Below, piece by piece: positions 1 to 11,621 of a stretch of DNA of 64,000 bases. This stretch comes from Aphanomyces cochlioides (Eukaryota > Oomycota > Saprolegniomycetes > Saprolegniales > Verrucalvaceae): NCBI GenBank assembly GCA_019828595.1, contig JAHQRK010000006.1, forward strand, positions 3,100,001 through 3,164,000, given 5' to 3'. Below the pieces are notes generated by a model. It saw only the letters and a program-made list of their open reading frames with translations, was not told where the DNA came from and did no database searches. Both the position numbers and the translations under genes were made by a program. Numbering within the stretch: the first letter of the stretch is position 1; each line of letters opens with the position of its first letter.

Positions 1-2813
1 GAAAAATTTGTTTCGTTGTCGAGGTCAACGTTTGAATGGTGGATTCTCTCAAATCGTCGAATCTGCTTGGGACCAAACGCGCGAACAACGACAGCTCCAT
101 CGATACTCTCGGAAATATGCATGACCATGGGCGACCTTGTAGTTCTGGTGAGGCGCTCCAATTCACGTGCTGGCTGAACAAAGAAGGTCCCAACTTTGAA
201 ATATATCCACATCAATGGTAACAAAACAGGGCCCATCCATCGTACGACGATAATCGTCGTTCCCCAGGTGAATAGCAAGAAGAATATCGAGGCAAGACAG
301 GAGTTTACGCATCCAGGAATACTTGTATCCACTTTGTTGATATCGCCACTGAAGCGATTCAAAATTCGGCCCAATGGATTAGTATCAAAGAATCGCATGG
401 GAGCACCAAGTAATGCCTTACACAAGTTGTCAAAGAGCTGCTTGGATGCACGAAGGCCAGCCCATGAAACAGTTACACTTCGAAAAGCAACCATAATAGA
501 TGAGCCTAATGCTAGGGATGCGTACACCAAGATATTGTACTGAGCTCTTGAGTGAAATTCTTCAGGGGTCACTAAAGAACTCGAGCTGGTCCAAGCACTT
601 AGCCACAAGTCGCTAAAGATTTGAAGGCTTTGGAAAATGCATTGGCTGCATAGTAACGCAACCACAACATGCCATCCCCCCATGGCATTGAAATAGACGA
701 AGAACACTTCACGGGACACGCGCCCTTCTTTGCGTTCTTCCGCAACAACGAGTTTGCCACTCGTGTCGACTTCACTGAACGTTTTCTCCTCTGATTCGTC
801 CATGGGTGTAAACATGAATTCTCCCATATCAATAAATGGAGACTTCAGATAGGGAGATACGAGGCGATTGTCCACAGCATTTGGTTGAGCGTTACTGTCC
901 AGTTCACTTTCATCAATGTACATTTGACGGGCTTTCAATGGAGAAATCAATACAGGACACTCATATTTCTTTGACTCACGAGCCGTCTCGACCAGTTTAC
1001 CATTCTTCACTTCGATCACTTTGTCCACATAAGGCGAAGAGATAATGTCGGGGTTGTGGGTCACCAGTAGAATCGTCTTATTGCGTAACAAGCCCAACAA
1101 ACACTTCGTGAAGATCTCATTTTGTACAATCGCATCAACGGCAGACAAAGGTGAGTCCAATATGTAGATATCTGCGTCACTGTAGCATGCACGAGCCAAG
1201 CTAAAACGAGCCTTCTGTCCACCTGATACATTCACACCTTTCGTTCCAATCTCTGTTCGATCGCCAGCAGCAAAGAGGGTCAAATCTTTTTCAAGAGAAC
1301 AGGCTTCGATGACTTTGTTGTACTTGACTCGGTCGTATGGAAGACCAAAGAGAATGTTTTCCCGAATAGTCATGTTTTGGATCCAAGGTTGTTGGGAAAA
1401 GTACGCAATGCGACCATTGACTCCAACGGAGCCTTCATATTTTTCAAGTTCACCCAAGATAACATTACAAAGAGAGGACTTGCCTTCACCAACTCTGCCA
1501 TGGAGTACAACAAATTCGCCACGTTTGATGGAGAGAATCAAGTTTTGGAAGAAAGGGTTTTGGACATCCCAACCAAAGGAGCCGTTGGTAATTTCCACGT
1601 CAATGTCGTTGGAGGACACGACCGACGTGACAGCGTTTGGGTCTCTTTCTTCAAGAGCAAGAAATTCAGTAAAACGTTTGTAGGAAACCAAAGCCTGCAT
1701 CCAAGTTGTAATCACTTGTGGCAACTTTGTCATTGGTTGTTTGATCAAACCAAAAATTGATAGCGCAGTAAAGAGTTTCGTTGCGGTCAACGTTTGACCA
1801 AACAATAGAACATACGAAGCAAATGACACGGTGGTCAAAGCAACTGGCGCGATGTAGTTCATCGAAGTCGTTGAAGCTTGGATAAGAGCTCTCATCCATA
1901 GACTCTTGAGCTCGTTGTCGCGTAGCGTGCTAATGTGGTCATAGTATCTTTCTTCCCATGTGTTGAATTTGATAATTTGAATTGATCCAAAGACTTCATT
2001 GACAACCTTCATGCGTACATCTTTCTTCTCCATCAGCTCCTTCCAAATTGCCTTCATCGCAGACGCCAGGAAGCGATTAAGAAGAACGACAACAAAAATA
2101 ACTCCAAAGCCAGTGAGCATAGCCCAGCCAAGAATTTGCCAAAGCATGTACAAGAGAGCAATGATTTTCACAGGGACAATCCAGATTTCATTCGCCACGT
2201 ACGAGACACTCAACAGTTGGGATACATCCGATGTAAACAAGTTGGTCACTTCACCAGTACTCTTGACTTTACGGGACTTGGCATTGAGAACCAACATCTT
2301 TTTGTACAACAAGTTTTGAAGCGCTGACTTGAATTTGAGATACATGATTTCGGTGTGAAGGTCCGATTGTGTCTGAACGACCGCTTGCCCAACGTTCACC
2401 ACAAAAAGTATCAAAGATGATATCGATAGCGTTTGGAAATCAGCTGTATTGGATTCGACGGATGAGACTACTTGATGCAGCACAATCGGACCATACAAAG
2501 AGGCAAGCATAGCGCCAAATCGGAGGGCTCCAATAAACAACACTCGATATTTGAAGATAGAGAGAGCGGTCTTGATGATTGATTTCAATTCCTTGTATTT
2601 GGGCTCAAATTCGCGAGTCACAGCGTCACTCGACATTTCCGCTTGAAGTGGCCACAAGTCGGACGAGTCGAGTTGACGTTCGTTACCAAGTGCCATAAGA
2701 TCGGTCGCCCACGTGAAGAAGAGTCTGGAGTAGAGTCCAGCCGTGTCCAGAGGATGTTTGGCGTATTTGCGCGCTTTTTCGACGGCAATCGCTTGATACT
2801 TGCTCTTGAGCAT
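1..2813 (-). CDS. ABCC/MRP-type ABC transporter, C-terminal end beyond window
   Basis: The frame is open from the ATG at 2813 to the left edge (about 937 residues seen). Order: short N-terminus, first transmembrane domain (about residues 60-360), NBD1 with Walker A GRVGEGKSS near residue 444, signature VSGGQ near 528 and Walker B ending ILD near 548, a linker, then a second transmembrane domain that begins near residue 720 and runs off the window; NBD2 is not visible. ABCC proteins are full-length exporters that use ATP to move conjugates and drugs across membranes; the substrate here is unknown. The start is supported by alignment with the N-terminus of the decayed tandem copy upstream (3421-6611). 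No intron or break is seen in the part present. Whether the whole gene is intact cannot be judged. Confidence 0.85.
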   Translation of the reverse strand, partial: MLKSKYQAIAVEKARKYAKHPLDTAGLYSRLFFTWATDLMALGNERQLDSSDLWPLQAEMSSDAVTREFEPKYKELKSIIKTALSIFKYRVLFIGALRFGAMLASLYGPIVLHQVVSSVESNTADFQTLSISSLILFVVNVGQAVVQTQSDLHTEIMYLKFKSALQNLLYKKMLVLNAKSRKVKSTGEVTNLFTSDVSQLLSVSYVANEIWIVPVKIIALLYMLWQILGWAMLTGFGVIFVVVLLNRFLASAMKAIWKELMEKKDVRMKVVNEVFGSIQIIKFNTWEERYYDHISTLRDNELKSLWMRALIQASTTSMNYIAPVALTTVSFASYVLLFGQTLTATKLFTALSIFGLIKQPMTKLPQVITTWMQALVSYKRFTEFLALEERDPNAVTSVVSSNDIDVEITNGSFGWDVQNPFFQNLILSIKRGEFVVLHGRVGEGKSSLCNVILGELEKYEGSVGVNGRIAYFSQQPWIQNMTIRENILFGLPYDRVKYNKVIEACSLEKDLTLFAAGDRTEIGTKGVNVSGGQKARFSLARACYSDADIYILDSPLSAVDAIVQNEIFTKCLLGLLRNKTILLVTHNPDIISSPYVDKVIEVKNGKLVETARESKKYECPVLISPLKARQMYIDESELDSNAQPNAVDNRLVSPYLKSPFIDMGEFMFTPMDESEEKTFSEVDTSGKLVVAEERKEGRVSREVFFVYFNAMGGWHVVVALLCSQCIFQSLQIFSDLWLSAWTSSSSLVTPEEFHSRAQYNILVYASLALGSSIMVAFRSVTVSWAGLRASKQLFDNLCKALLGAPMRFFDTNPLGRILNRFSGDINKVDTSIPGCVNSCLASIFFLLFTWGTTIIVVRWMGPVLLPLMWIYFKVGTFFVQPARELERLTRTTRSPMVMHISESIDGAVVVRAFGPKQIRRFERIHHSNVDLDNETNF

Positions 2814-3420
2814 GGCTTGGCAAATTCGAAAATGACCAATCCAGTGAATGTTTCGCGGTGAAAAATTACATCTGGAGACCAACATTCCTCAAAGTTGGAA
2901 ACAAACAAAGCCATGAAGACTTGAGAGAAAACAAGATCCCGATGTGGTTTCAGCCAGACACGTCGCATCTCTCGAAATTGAGTCCATGTTTTCGGGAAGT
3001 CTTGATAGTAGTTCGGGCTACAAGTCCTATCGAAAAAGATGGTTCCCTTGAAAAACCCACAGAGATCAACATTTTTGTCATCAAACGGATAATTTCCAGA
3101 GGATGATTCGCAGAACATGGTCCAAGGTGGACAGTGGGTGGATATTGGCCTATGTTCGACGACCTTCCTTGACTGGTGTTGCATTTTGGCGCTGGATTGA
3201 ATAGTTGGTAATTCAGTCAGGACAAAGGTAATCCTCGATAGAATTGAATGGAATCGACTTTTGGAGGGCTTAAGAATAACGCCACAAAATGCTAATGAAA
3301 CTAGCACGCAAGTGAGTCAAAAGGATGTCAACTTGAATCCAGAGGATGTCTGACGTTCGAATACTGAATGACCTTCTCGATTTTGATCACAAAGAAAACT
3401 CTTGTTCAAAACAGCTCTAC
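2814..3420. other. intergenic spacer between tandem ABCC copies
   Basis: This is the 5' flank of the left ABCC gene and the 3' flank of the decayed copy. A minus-strand frame is open from 3307 into the 5' end of the ABCC gene in another frame, but it resembles nothing I recognise. No other feature is seen. Confidence 0.4.
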
Positions 3421-6400
3421 TTACTCAATGACCAGCTTGTTTATGTATCCGCCTTCTTCACAGAGGTCGTAGAATATTCCGCTGCCGGCTTGGATTAAGT
3501 TGGCAGGCGAATCATTTTGAACAATCTTCCCCTGGTCAAATACCAAAATCCGATCGTTGTCCAGCACAGTGTCAAGACGATGAGCAATCGTCAACACAGT
3601 CGAAGATGCAAACGCTTCACGGATCACTCGCTGCAGGTTTTGATCCGTCTCGTGGTCGATGGCAGCAGTGGCTTCGTCCATGATGACAGTACGACAACTT
3701 TATTCCGAACATCCCATAGCTCAGCGTCCGTGTACTGATCAAACGGATCCAAGTAATGTCGTAGGGTGCCTTTGAACAGGATGGGATTTTGAGGTATGAT
3801 CGCCATACTCTCTCGAAGTGTCTTGATGCCAATGTTGGAGATATTGGTGCCGCTGATTTTCATTGTACCAGATACGATTTCGTTGATGCGAAAGAGCGCC
3901 ATGGTGAGACTGGACTTGCCAGCGCCAGTGCGACCAACGATGCCAACTTTTTCTCCAGATCGTACTTGAAAGGTGATATTCTTGAGTACGAGCGGGTCAG
4001 TGGGTTTGTATCTGAAGCTCACGTTGTGAAATTGAATTGATCCATCTTGGGGCCAAGAGCTGGATACACTACCAGGAATGATGCGAGTGGCCTCTTGTTC
4101 AACATTCGTGTATTCAGCTACACGTTCGGCTGCCACCATTTCTGTCTCCAAGCCAGACCATACCCATATCAAGTCTCCGAGTTCGCTCGTAAATTGGAGT
4201 GCGTAGTTGAATACAAGTCCAATCAGACCAGCAGTAAGGTACTCATGCATGTAATCTAATGACACAGTTGTTGTCAAAACCATGCCGGCACTAATCATCT
4301 CCACGCGAAAGCTAAACCACTGGCGTGCCAAGTCGTCGCAAAAATCGGTCTCGTTTTTACGATCAAGTTTTTCTTGGTGGATACGCTCGAATCTTCTGAC
4401 TTGATTATGTCCAAATGCCCTTACAACTGTCTCAGATGTATGTGTAATCAATGGCGAAGCCGAAGTCTTTCCTAAGCGCTCCAACTCTCTTCCAGGTTGG
4501 ACATACAGAAAGCCCACTTTGTAATAGATCCACATCAATGGTATAATAACAAATCCCATCCAACCAATAATGCAAATAGTTGTTCCCAAAGTGAAGAGTG
4601 TGATGAAAGAAGCCGCAAGAAAGTATGCTGAGGATCCGGGAATTCGCCCATCAATTTGATTTATGTCGCCACTGGAACGATTCAAAATGCGACCCAAGGG
4701 ATTGGCATCGAAGAAGCGCATAGGTGCTCCAAGCAATGCTTTGCTCATGCCATCAAAATGCTGTTTCGATGCACGTAGGCCAGCCCAAGAAATTGTCAAA
4801 CTTCGAACAGAGACGATGGTTGATGATCCAATAGCCAAAATAGCATAAACCAAAATATACCATGCTGCAGTAGAATGAAATTCTTTTGCACTGACCATTG
4901 AGGATGTACTCGTCCACGCACTGAGCCATAAGTCACTGGCGATCTGGAGGCTTTGCCATATGCTCAATGCACAAAATACTAGTACAACAATAACCATGGG
5001 CCAACCTCCAAAAGCGTTAAAGTAGGCCAAGAACACTTCATTTGACACGCGACCTGCTTCGCGTTCTAACGCAACAACGAGTTTGCCACTCGCGTCGCCT
5101 TCTCTGAATATTTCATCTTCGAACTCGTCCACAGGCGTGAATAAGTATCCCTCTGCATTTCCAAATGGAGACTTGAGCGATGGCGATGAGAGAAAACTCT
5201 CATAAGGCATAAGACTTGGTTTGGTATCTGCATCCAGTTCACTCTCTTCAAAGTACATTTGACGGGCTTTCAATGGAGAAATCATTACAGGACACTCATC
5301 TTTCTTGGACTCGCGAGCCGTCTCGACCGGTTTACCGTTCTTCACTTCGATAACTCTGTCCACATATGGCGACGAAATAATTGTAATTTCCACGTCAAAT
5401 GTCGTTGGAGGACACGACCGACGTGACAGCGTTTAGGTCTCTTTCTTCAAGAGCAAGAAATTCAGTAAAGCGTTTGTATGATACCAAAGCTTGCATCCAG
5501 GCTGCAATTATTTGTGGTAAACGCATCATGGGAGATTTAATCATACGGAATAGTGACAGAGCTGTGAAAACTTTGGCAGCAGTCAAACTTTGTCCTAAGA
5601 TGAGGACGTATGAAGCAAAGGACACAGTGGTCAAGGCTACAGGAGTTGTGTAGTTCATCACTGTCATCAATGCTTGGATGATTGCGGCTTTCCAGACGCT
5701 TTTGAGCTCGTCATCACGAAGTGCTTGGATTTTGGCGTAATATCTTTCTTCCCACGTGTTGAATTTGATAACTTCGATAGATCCAAATACTTCGTTGACA
5801 ACTTTCATGCGGACGTCTTTTTTCTCCATGAGAGTTTTCCACGTTGATCTCATCGCCAGCGCAAGAGAGCGGTTTACAATGAAGGCGATACATATTACGC
5901 CAAATCCAATGAGCATCCTCCAGCCAAGGATTTGCCAGAGCATTGAAAGAAGGATAATGATTTGCAGCGGCGTGATCCAAGTGTCATTAGACGTGAACGA
6001 CACACCTAACACTTGAGCCATGTCTGAAGTAAACAAGTTGGATATTTCTCCAGTGCTCTTGATTTTTCGGGACTTGGCATTGAGGACTTATATCTTCTTA
6101 TAAAGTAAATTTTGAAGCGCCGATGTAACTTGAACATACATGATTTGGTTCTCGAGGTCTGATTGAGTCTGCAAAATTGCTTGCGCAACTTTCACCACAA
6201 CAAGCAGCAAAATTGGAGTCAAGAGCGTTTGAAACTCTGCTGTCTTGGACTCAATGGACGAAACAACTTGTTGCAGCACAACAGGGCCGTACAAACACTC
6301 AAGCATGGCGGCAAGCCGAAGGATTCCAATGTAGATCACACGAAAACCAAACACAGAAAGCGTTGCATTGACGATCGACTTGGATTCGTTGTACTTGGGC

Positions 6401-6611
6401 TCGAATGCTTGACTCACCACATTGCACGTATTTTCAGGTTGAAGTGGCCACAAGTCGGACGAATCAAGCTGTCTTTCGTTGCCAAGGTAGATGAGATCGG
6501 TTGCCCACGAGTAGAAGAGACGGGTGATGAGTCCCGCCGTCTCACGAGGATGTTTGGCGTACTTGCGCGCTTTTCCGCAGCGACGGACTGGTAGTTTGAA
6601 CTTTTGCGCAT
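3421..6611 (-). pseudogene. decayed ABCC/MRP-type transporter lacking NBD1 and the NBD2 signature
   Basis: This is a tandem paralogue of the ABCC gene at 1-2813, aligning with it from the ATG at 6611. Breaks: loss of one A in an A-run near 6570; an in-frame TAA at 6088-6090 where the paralogue has Leu; one extra T near 5400; a precise loss of about 170 codons that joins VEIT, just before NBD1, to IISSPYVD, just after it; and a second deletion near 3690 that removes the helical and signature region of NBD2. Walker A of NBD2 (GRTGAGKSS) and the Walker B end with H-loop (MDEATAAID ... TIAHRLDT) survive on either side of that loss. The C-terminus ends cleanly at TAA 3421. Without NBD1 and one signature the product could not work as a normal ABC exporter. 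Confidence 0.85.
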
Positions 6612-8308
6612 CTTTTGGCAAATTCAGGAGTGCGATTTCGATTTTGGAGAAAGGACAGAACAGAGAGATTTCATTAAATTAGGCATTCTCTAAAGTGGTA
6701 TTCTTCAAGGCGATCTTGTGAGCCATACTAATCCCTCTAACAAATGGGCACGGCAAGATTAGCGTATTTCTTTTGCTCACTTATAGGCAGCTCGTCTCTC
6801 GAAGTTTTCCTTGCTCGAAGTTTTCCTTGCTCCCCAGTGCATATTGTCCACTGGGGACTGTCGCACGAGGATTCAAGCTTTATCTTCTCCATATGAAGTA
6901 CACAATTATGCTCCTGAAGCACTGCTTGTTACATTCGTCAAGAAACATTCCCCAGGCATGGCTTTCAAAACGCAACAAGCCTGACTTTGCAATGCCGTGA
7001 GAATTTTATGCATGGTGTATCTTGTCTTGATATTCGCAACGATTTGACGGATTTCCTCGTTGTGTTGAAGGTGGATATACGCCAACATTCTGCAGACACC
7101 TGACCAACTAACAAGGCGTCGCTTGCTGGAGCGCAGTCAAAAGACTGGCATCCAAGGTGATAAAGAGCAGCTGCACACAATGTATTGCGCATCAAGTGAT
7201 TGTTTATGTATGGGTTGCTTCAAAGACTCTTGTCGCGCATTATTTTTCATCCAACATTCCGTCGAAGAATGTTGGTGGTAGTCGAACTTGGTACATACAC
7301 TTTCCCCCTCACGTTCGTCATAACCTTTGCCCTATCTGAAGGAAGTTCATGATTATTAGCGCTTCTATTCAGCTTCATTTTACTACGCAGGGTACGCAGC
7401 CATGCTTGACCGTGTGGCTGGAAGCTCTGAGAGATAGTGCCAGGCTCGGAAGGCCCCCCCCTTCTGGAAGTATCAATGCACGGCGAACGCTGGCAAAGGC
7501 GATATTCTAGTGACGTTGCGACTCATGTTGCTAATGCTGTTAGTTTAAAGAAGACGAACTCGTCGTGAATGTCGCTCGAGTACAAGCCCAACGAAATCAA
7601 CGTCACTAGGATTGCATCGATGAGCGAACCGCAGCCGTGTAGCCCGACAACGCATGTCATGATGCTGGCGAGATACGAGATGATGGATATGGAGGTGGCG
7701 TTATAGCTCAATCAGCCTTGACTGGGCTAGAAAGCATCTTTGATCACCGTGTTTGTCGATGTGTGGCGTCACGGATTGTAAACTCGATATCAAAGAGTCA
7801 ATGCAGTCTCAAGACTAGACATTGATATATAGAGCTAGAAACCCATCACTGCACTCACAGCTACCAGTGTTGAGATGCCCGATAGTAATTCCTTCGACTC
7901 TGTTGCAATGAGAGCGACATCTATCCTCGCTGTTTTCACTGAAATACCTACAGAGGAGCGTACACAAACCACCTGCCATTGCGAGAACAAAGCCATGGAG
8001 TGATCTGACCTATACTTCGCTATCAATTCGGAAACTACGGCACCATTCAAGTAGAAAGAGTCTCTTTGTATGCTCCTCCATTGTGGCGTCGCAGTGGTGT
8101 GCTCTTCCTCACTTCCGCAATCTTGCAGCTCTCACATCCCTATACAGTACTTAATTTTATATGAACTTTATTATGATATACTGAGATCAATATTAAATGT
8201 CTTTCATTGACTAGCGTCCATTTCGACAGGCCGATCCGATCGTCCGACTTGTTCGTCACCTTCGGTAGATTTGTGCGCTGGACGACTGCGACGACCCCCA
8301 AGGCGATC
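6612..8308. other. 1.7-kb stretch without a supported gene
   Basis: Two short minus-strand frames, 7523-7711 and 7835-8050, are hydrophobic or amphipathic, and a GT...AG pair could join them, but neither resembles a family I know. A C8 run lies near 7455. I see no RNA gene or repeat. Confidence 0.3.
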
Positions 8309-8890
8309 ATGAGCGACGTATGCCACTTTAATGGATGCACTGAACAAGTCCGTGATGGCTCGCGCAAGTGTGCTTACCACCGGAAGAAAGGCATTTGCAG
8401 TTCCGCAAACTGCCGCAGTCAAGTGTACGCTCGAGGACTTTGCGTGCGCCATGGGGCGAGAAAGCCATGTCAACACTCCGACTGCACGGGATATGCTCGT
8501 CAAGGTGGCTTTTGCCTTCAACACGCCGGGCGTCGACCTAAGAGGAGCAGTGATGACAGAGTGAGCCACGCAGATAGCATATCCCCTCAGACAAGGAGCC
8601 CCCATGGCGTAGAACGCAACGAAAACGTGGCGAATGGATCAAACACAGCTCCAAGCGATGCGGTTGACCAGATCTATTTGCCTCTTCAAGATCTGAAGCA
8701 ACCAGATGAGTTCATGGACTCTGGCTTCTCCATGTACGACATTACGCTCGTGCTCTCCGAGTCGCATGGTCTGCCCGTCCACTACTCTCTAGCTCAAATA
8801 TGTTCCAAGCCTTTGCCGTCCATCAAGCTTTCACCCGAGATGAAACCATACTTTATTCCACACAAGCAACCCAAGTCGGGTCTCAACTAA
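8309..8890 (+). CDS. small WRKY19-like zinc-finger-repeat protein
   Basis: The protein has 193 residues from the ATG at 8309. An in-frame upstream extension exists, but the conserved part starts at MSDVCHFNGC. Three consecutive modules of the form C-x4-C-x(9-10)-C-x2-H are visible: Cys5/10/21-His24, Cys30/35/45-His48 and Cys54/59/69-His72. Such modules, with GLCxRHG-like ends, are common in oomycete proteins usually annotated as WRKY19-like; they probably bind zinc, and a nucleic-acid or protein partner is unknown. The remaining 120 residues are Ser/Asn-rich and then form a conserved-looking tail without a known domain. There is no intron. Role is inference. Confidence 0.7.
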   Translation: MSDVCHFNGCTEQVRDGSRKCAYHRKKGICSSANCRSQVYARGLCVRHGARKPCQHSDCTGYARQGGFCLQHAGRRPKRSSDDRVSHADSISPQTRSPHGVERNENVANGSNTAPSDAVDQIYLPLQDLKQPDEFMDSGFSMYDITLVLSESHGLPVHYSLAQICSKPLPSIKLSPEMKPYFIPHKQPKSGLN

Positions 8891-9116
8891 GTTAACAAGA
8901 CGTAAAACTGTGTCTTCGTATCTACAACCAAAAATGCCTTGATGGTAAAGATGGAGCAAATTCGTAGCGCTTTCAAGACATAACCGGGGCCCTGGCCGCA
9001 CTACGTCAAGACTACTGAGTCATCAGCTTAGGAAGTCACTGATGTAAACGCCCCCGCAACAAGTCAATTGTAGTCATGGTGCATGTTAGTCTTTATTCAA
9101 GCAATGGTCCAGTCGG

Positions 9117-9557
9117 TCATGACCATATTGAATCCACGAGAAAGTCTACGCCACAGCCTAGATAAAAGTCAAAGAGATCAGGGCGAGACGTTCGCACAAG
9201 ATCTTGCTTCGCGTAGATTCCACCCCTTTGAATGAGCTTGCTACCAATGTCTTGGTTACGCCACTCCTTGTGCACAGTCAACGCAGTCAACTTGTCTGGT
9301 TTCTCCGCGCAGATGCTTTCAATCATTTGTCTCTTTGCTTGGGCTACGATAACTCCTCCATGCGAGCTCTCCACGAGTTTGGCCATCAATGTAGGTGAGG
9401 TACAATCCCGTTTCAAAAGCATGGCGTTGCGCGATGTAGTCTTGTCAATCACAGCATTAATATCAGCGTGGGTGGCCACGCGAAATGTTCGGCCGTTGGC
9501 AGTAGAGTACCAAGCCCGACTCAAGGTATGCTTGATGTTATTGAGGCTCGATTGCAT
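9117..9557 (-). pseudogene. degenerate GNAT-family N-acetyltransferase, copy 1 of 4
   Basis: The frame of 146 codons from the ATG at 9557 aligns with the intact neighbour at 9954-10454 up to the acetyl-CoA binding region (LTVHKEWRNQDIGSKLIQ). It then lacks about 13 residues (HTLGM... segment), and the conserved FEFYERLG.VRTG region has become DFYLGCGVDFLVDS and ends early. The acetyl-CoA loop may survive, but the last strands of the fold do not, so it is probably non-functional. Same strand and spacing as the other three copies points to tandem duplication. Confidence 0.7.
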
Positions 9558-9953
9558 GTTGAGAAATGAATGCTTTCCAAGACTAGGAACATTTTAAGGA
9601 AATTACACGACGACGATATCTGTCGGTTGCGTGACGTCGTCACTTTTTTCACAAGAGAGCAAGAACGAAAGACATGTTGACTTCAAAACGAGTGATGTTT
9701 CGACCCCACGACAGTTGAAAAAGTTTGTGTTGGTCAGATTCAACGGCAGACACCAGCACTCCCAAATAAATGTGTAGTCGGATCGACAACATGTAGGTCT
9801 TTCGCCTCTCATTCCTCTGCAACTTGGTATAGTCGCTGTGGGATTGAGTAGCTGATGATCCCTCGATTGACGATGCGTGTAGATTGCAGCGGACAGACCA
9901 CCACCGCACCGAGCTTGTGACTGAACCATCACAATTTCATGTTACCATAGTTC
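9558..9953. other. spacer in the GNAT array
   Basis: 396 bases between GNAT copies 1 and 2. Open frames on the minus strand here are low-complexity and unrecognised; no feature supported. Confidence 0.4.
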
Positions 9954-10454
9954 TTACAAAATTCTCATGATCATTTCGCCCTTGAGCCCACCACCGTCTG
10001 GGTGATCGACTAAAATTCCCGTCCGGACGCAGCCGAGTCGTTCGTAGAACTCAAAGAGATCAGTGCGCGATGTCAGTATCGGGCCTTGCAGTTTGGTCAT
10101 GCCAAGAGTGTGTTTGGCGTAGGCTGCAGCAGTTCGAAGGAGATGAATGCCAATGTCTTTGTTTTGCCAATCTTTGTGGACGGTCACCGCGTACATTTTG
10201 TCGGGCTTTTCAATATGGATGCTAGCCACGATTTGGTTGTCGGCTTCGGCTACGAAGATAGCTCCTTCCGGACTTTCAATGAGATTGGCAACGTGAGAAG
10301 TCGACGTGCGATTTCCCCTGACAAGCTTGGCACTTTGCAATGTTGAGTTGGTCAAGTCGACGACAGCGTCGATATCAGCGCGAGTTGCGATGCGAAATAT
10401 TGGGCTATTACTCGTTGAAAAGGTACCTTGCTGGTGATTAATCTCGGACTGCAT
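9954..10454 (-). CDS. GNAT-family N-acetyltransferase, copy 2 of 4 (intact)
   Basis: 166 residues with no intron, from the ATG at 10454. A GNAT fold is visible: an N-terminal strand-helix (FRIATRADIDAVVDLTN), central strands (AIFVAEADNQIVASIHI), the acetyl-CoA pyrophosphate loop region (VTVHKDWQNKDIGIHLL, a Q-x-x-x-I-G variant of Q/RxxGxG/A), then LFEFYERLGCVRTG and a C-terminal strand (GEMIMRIL). It should transfer acetyl from acetyl-CoA to an amine; the substrate cannot be read from sequence. This is the only copy of the four with both an ATG and a complete frame. Likely cytosolic, as no signal is seen. Confidence 0.85.
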   Translation of the reverse strand: MQSEINHQQGTFSTSNSPIFRIATRADIDAVVDLTNSTLQSAKLVRGNRTSTSHVANLIESPEGAIFVAEADNQIVASIHIEKPDKMYAVTVHKDWQNKDIGIHLLRTAAAYAKHTLGMTKLQGPILTSRTDLFEFYERLGCVRTGILVDHPDGGGLKGEMIMRIL

Positions 10455-11120
10455 ATTGAAAAATGATGCTGGCAGACACTCGGATCATACCCAAGACTGT
10501 GCCTGGACGGGCAGCAGTAGGATAAAGCTCGAGATGCACCAGCAGACAGTAAGATACAGAAGTTCTCTGGGTTGCTTCTCGTTCAATTTTGCTGGGGGGT
10601 CGAGGATAAAATGGCTGCTGCTGCTGTCCAATAACACGCGACACGATAAATACGCTGTAGCATCAACAACTTCAGCAAACTCTGCCTCGATCGAGCGACC
10701 AAATTCTTTCCCAAACGTGAGAGCCAATTGTGCACTCGGGCTGCACCGTCGCCAGCGAAAGATCGTCGTGGTTGGAGGCAAAGGATGCAAGTCCAAGGTT
10801 TTTAGGTTTTATTTAGGTTTATTGGAAGTTTGGAGGTTGGTCACTGGGTTTTTCATATTGGGAGACGAACTTTAAGCTTTCAACCCGAACGACGACCGTC
10901 CACCCTGAAAAGTTTGCGCTCGCCTTAGCAAAACAGAGGTTGGTTGAACCATTCTCGGCACGCGGAAGACGTGGAGGAGGAAGCCCCGTACGTGCACCAA
11001 AACGGGGGATTTCTTTGCAGCCACCATAACGAGGTTTGCAGTCGATTCTAAATCTACACACAACGAAAGAATAAAGCGATAGGGCATTCAAATTTAAAAC
11101 AGCTCGTTACTTTGTCGAGT
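10455..11120. other. spacer in the GNAT array
   Basis: 666 bases. Overlapping frames occur on both strands (plus 10456-10875, minus 10485-10796), none recognisable. Short T-rich repeats (TTTAGGTTT) lie near 10800-10820. No gene supported. Confidence 0.35.
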
Positions 11121-11621
11121 TTACAAGACTTTCATGACGATTTCAGCCTGAAGACCACCCCCTTCAGGGTGATCGAAAATGATTCCAGTCCGAACAGATC
11201 CGAGGCGTTCGTAAAATTCAAACAGATCAGTGCGTGTTGTCAGCACGGGGCCTTGCACTTTGGACATGCCGAGCGTTTGTTTCGCGTAAACTTCCGCTCG
11301 TTGAAAAAGTTGGCTTCCGATGTCTTGCTCGCGCCAGTCTTCAGTCAAGGCATACATTTTTTATCTGGTTTTTCAACGAAAATGCTGCCCACAATTTGGT
11401 TGTCAACTTCAGCCACGATGATCCCGCCTTGCGAATTGTCCAAGAGACTGGCGACATGAGACGCTGACGTACGATCGCCCTTTAACATCTTGGCATTGGC
11501 ATCCCGCTGCGTGGTGTTGGTCAAGTCAACAATGGCGTCAATGTCAGCGGTAGTGGCGACCCGAATTGTTACGCTATTCGTTGAATACCAAGCACGGTGA
11601 AGTATTGAGACTGCGGAGCAT
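11121..11621 (-). pseudogene. GNAT-family N-acetyltransferase with frameshifts, copy 3 of 4
   Basis: The C-terminal 78 residues (from MYALTEDWREQDIG to GLQAEIVMKVL) are in one frame, and the preceding part (RVATTADIDAIVDLTNTT ... VEKPDKK) is in another. The switch falls in an A6 run near 11357, exactly at the PDK-MYAL junction seen in the sister copies. A second frame change lies between the putative ATG at 11621 and the domain start near 11590. Apart from these two indels the protein is well conserved, including the acetyl-CoA loop, so decay is recent or the homopolymer is a sequencing error. Confidence 0.7.

Noticed and set aside
2618..3307. 229-codon open frame on the minus strand
   Set aside because: It overlaps the 5' end of the well-supported ABCC gene in another frame, and its residue composition resembles no protein family.
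7523..8050. Two hydrophobic minus-strand frames that could be exons of a membrane protein
   Set aside because: No conserved motif and the possible intron joining them could not be confirmed by frame or family.
10485..10796. 103-codon minus frame between GNAT copies
   Set aside because: An equally long plus-strand frame overlaps it and neither shows a recognisable domain or splice pattern.
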